Part shown: positions 63,223 through 64,000 of the stretch, piece after piece
Numbering within the stretch: position 1 is the first letter of the stretch
Layout: every line of letters starts with the position of its first letter
Assembly: GCF_900111235.1 (NCBI RefSeq)
Contig: NZ_FOJI01000003.1
Span: forward strand, 334,960-398,959
Direction of reading: 5' to 3'
Origin: [Clostridium] fimetarium
GTDB lineage: Bacteria; Bacillota; Clostridia; Lachnospirales; Lachnospiraceae
DNA length: 64,000 nt
Program-made: the position numbers and the translations under genes
Notes under the pieces: model-generated
Databases searched by the model: none
What the model was told of the DNA's origin: nothing
The model's input: only the letters and a program-made list of their open reading frames with translations

Positions 63223-63561
63223 TTATAGTGCCGCATTTCCTCGTTCACCAGAACGAATGCGAATGCAGTCAATTACTTCTGTAACAAATATCTTTCCATC
63301 GCCCACTTCACCAGTTTGCGAATTTTGAACAATAATACTAATAATTTCTTCCAATCTGTCATCTGGAACCACTATTTTAAATTCAACTTTAGGTAATGTA
63401 TTCATAATTATTTCAGTACCACGGTGATATTCAGTCCATCCATATTGATTCCCACATCCAAAAACCTGGTTAATTGTAATACCATTAATCTTAGCTTTCA
63501 ATAACGCATCTTTCAATATTTCAATCTGCTCCGGCCGAACAATAGCCTCAATCTTCTTCAT
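63223..63561 (-). CDS. glnB: P-II family nitrogen regulatory protein
   Basis: 112 aa, full length. The T-loop reads YGWTEYHRGTEIIMN; position 51, where enteric GlnB has the uridylylated Tyr, is Ile. The B-loop TGEVGDGKIFV and C-loop IRSGERG for ATP and 2-oxoglutarate are intact. It should sense nitrogen status by ligand binding only. No amtB or glnA lies in the window. GTGGAGGGTAATT precedes the start. Confidence 0.93.
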   Translation of the reverse strand: MKKIEAIVRPEQIEILKDALLKAKINGITINQVFGCGNQYGWTEYHRGTEIIMNTLPKVEFKIVVPDDRLEEIISIIVQNSQTGEVGDGKIFVTEVIDCIRIRSGERGNAAL

Positions 63562-63595
63562 AATTACCCTCCACTCTTATATCATTATTTTATCT

Positions 63596-63660
63596 TTCAT
63601 CTATCTTTATCTTTATCTTCTATCTTCTATCTTCTATCTTCATCTTCTATCTTCTATCTT
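63596..63660. repeat. TATCTTC microsatellite
   Basis: Repeats of TATCTTC and related units between the glnB start and the tandem element. Confidence 0.9.
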
Positions 63661-64000
63661 CTAACGCCCCAAAAATGAGTATCAAGTGAATATGAATTCA
63701 TAATGATCCATTTTGCGCAGACCGGCTGAAAGCAGCGTTAATGTTATGTCAAGACTCAGATAAAAAATGAGCGTAAGCGAGTCTTTTTATCATCTCTGAG
63801 GCTTGTAAAGAACATGCTGCTTGAAGGAAAGGCAAGCACAATGAATCATTATGAATTCATATTCACGCCCATACAATTAATCTTCTAACGCCCTAAAAAT
63901 GAAACCAAGTGAATATGAATTCATAATGATCCATTTTGCGCAGACCGTCTGAAAGCAGCGTTAATGTTATGTCAAGACTCAGATAAAAAATGAGCGTAAG
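63661..64000. repeat. Tandem 223-bp element with 27-bp terminal inverted repeats
   Basis: Copy 1 spans 63686-63866 (181 bp) between inverted repeats GTGAATATGAATTCATAATG... and its complement (27 bp, one mismatch). Copy 2 begins at 63909 and leaves the window. Each is preceded by the shared CTAACGCCC spacer. Internal stems include AAGACTC / GAGTCTT (63751-63785) followed by TTT, and AAGCAGC / GCTGCTT. No reading frame of note. It looks like a MITE or a structured RNA element. Confidence 0.85.

Noticed and set aside
63661..64000. CRISPR array or rRNA spacer at the right end
   Set aside because: Units are 223 bp with internal dyads and no unique spacers; no rRNA or tRNA sequence seen.

Overview
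The window is AT-rich and carries tightly packed genes on both strands, mostly the minus strand. Gene content (DUF6033, a FliD-like fragment protein, TSCPD/TIGR03905, clostridial P-II, LytTR-DUF3021-ABC, an OYE-type Fe-S flavin reductase) and strong AGGAGG ribosome binding sites point to an anaerobic low-GC Firmicute, most likely a Lachnospiraceae/Clostridium-like organism. This is inference; no rRNA or tRNA gene was seen to confirm it.

Layout. 1-11.6 kb: housekeeping and accessory genes (tyrosine phosphatase fragment, TetR plus phosphodiesterase, Fe-S flavoenzyme, SPFH plus ribbon-helix-helix pair, FliD-like and DUF6033 proteins, an unusual deformylase, a DEDDh exonuclease-BRCT fusion). 11.8-15.3 kb: methyltransferase, DUF3307 membrane protein overlapping a SatD gene whose promoter lies beside four 29-bp dyad repeats, and a CPBP protease. 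15.3-21.2 kb: a decaying stretch with a novel 542-aa protein and its broken duplicate, a transporter-CBS gene split by a stop codon, a TetR gene with a perfect operator, and an ABC ATPase relic. 21.2-29.7 kb: a LacI-controlled sugar-acid operon (yiaK-like dehydrogenase, transporter, HyuA-like protein, HExxH protein, YhcH, UxuA).

30.7-46.8 kb: an island of nucleic-acid conflict genes: a WYL/SF1-helicase/PD-(D/E)XK fusion, an AlbA_2/Schlafen-like regulator, a DUF6119 (TIGR04141) gene split at a six-A run, a serine recombinase stub, a PLD-nuclease/DEAH-helicase/DUF3427 protein with an EVE-like reader and membrane partner, a UvrD helicase, a NUDIX hydrolase and an XRE regulator. Fossil pieces of the same gene types lie both inside the island (45.3 kb) and well outside it (12.5 and 16.3 kb), so these systems have been gained, duplicated and lost repeatedly.

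46.8-64 kb: a LytTR-DUF3021-ABC operon, PadR with membrane partner, alcohol dehydrogenase, then redox genes: a ferric-reductase-like flavoprotein, a b5-like lipoprotein, and a membrane Fe-S protein with two FMN-binding domains next to ApbE, the enzyme that flavinylates such domains. An IS3-family element sits in the loop of a hairpin between these. The window ends with metallophosphoesterase, TSCPD, two glutathione peroxidases behind an OhrR-like operator, GlnB, and a tandem 223-bp element with 27-bp terminal inverted repeats. A recurring feature is short tandem repeats (12-18 bp units) at gene junctions and in a few coding ends, at a dozen or so loci.
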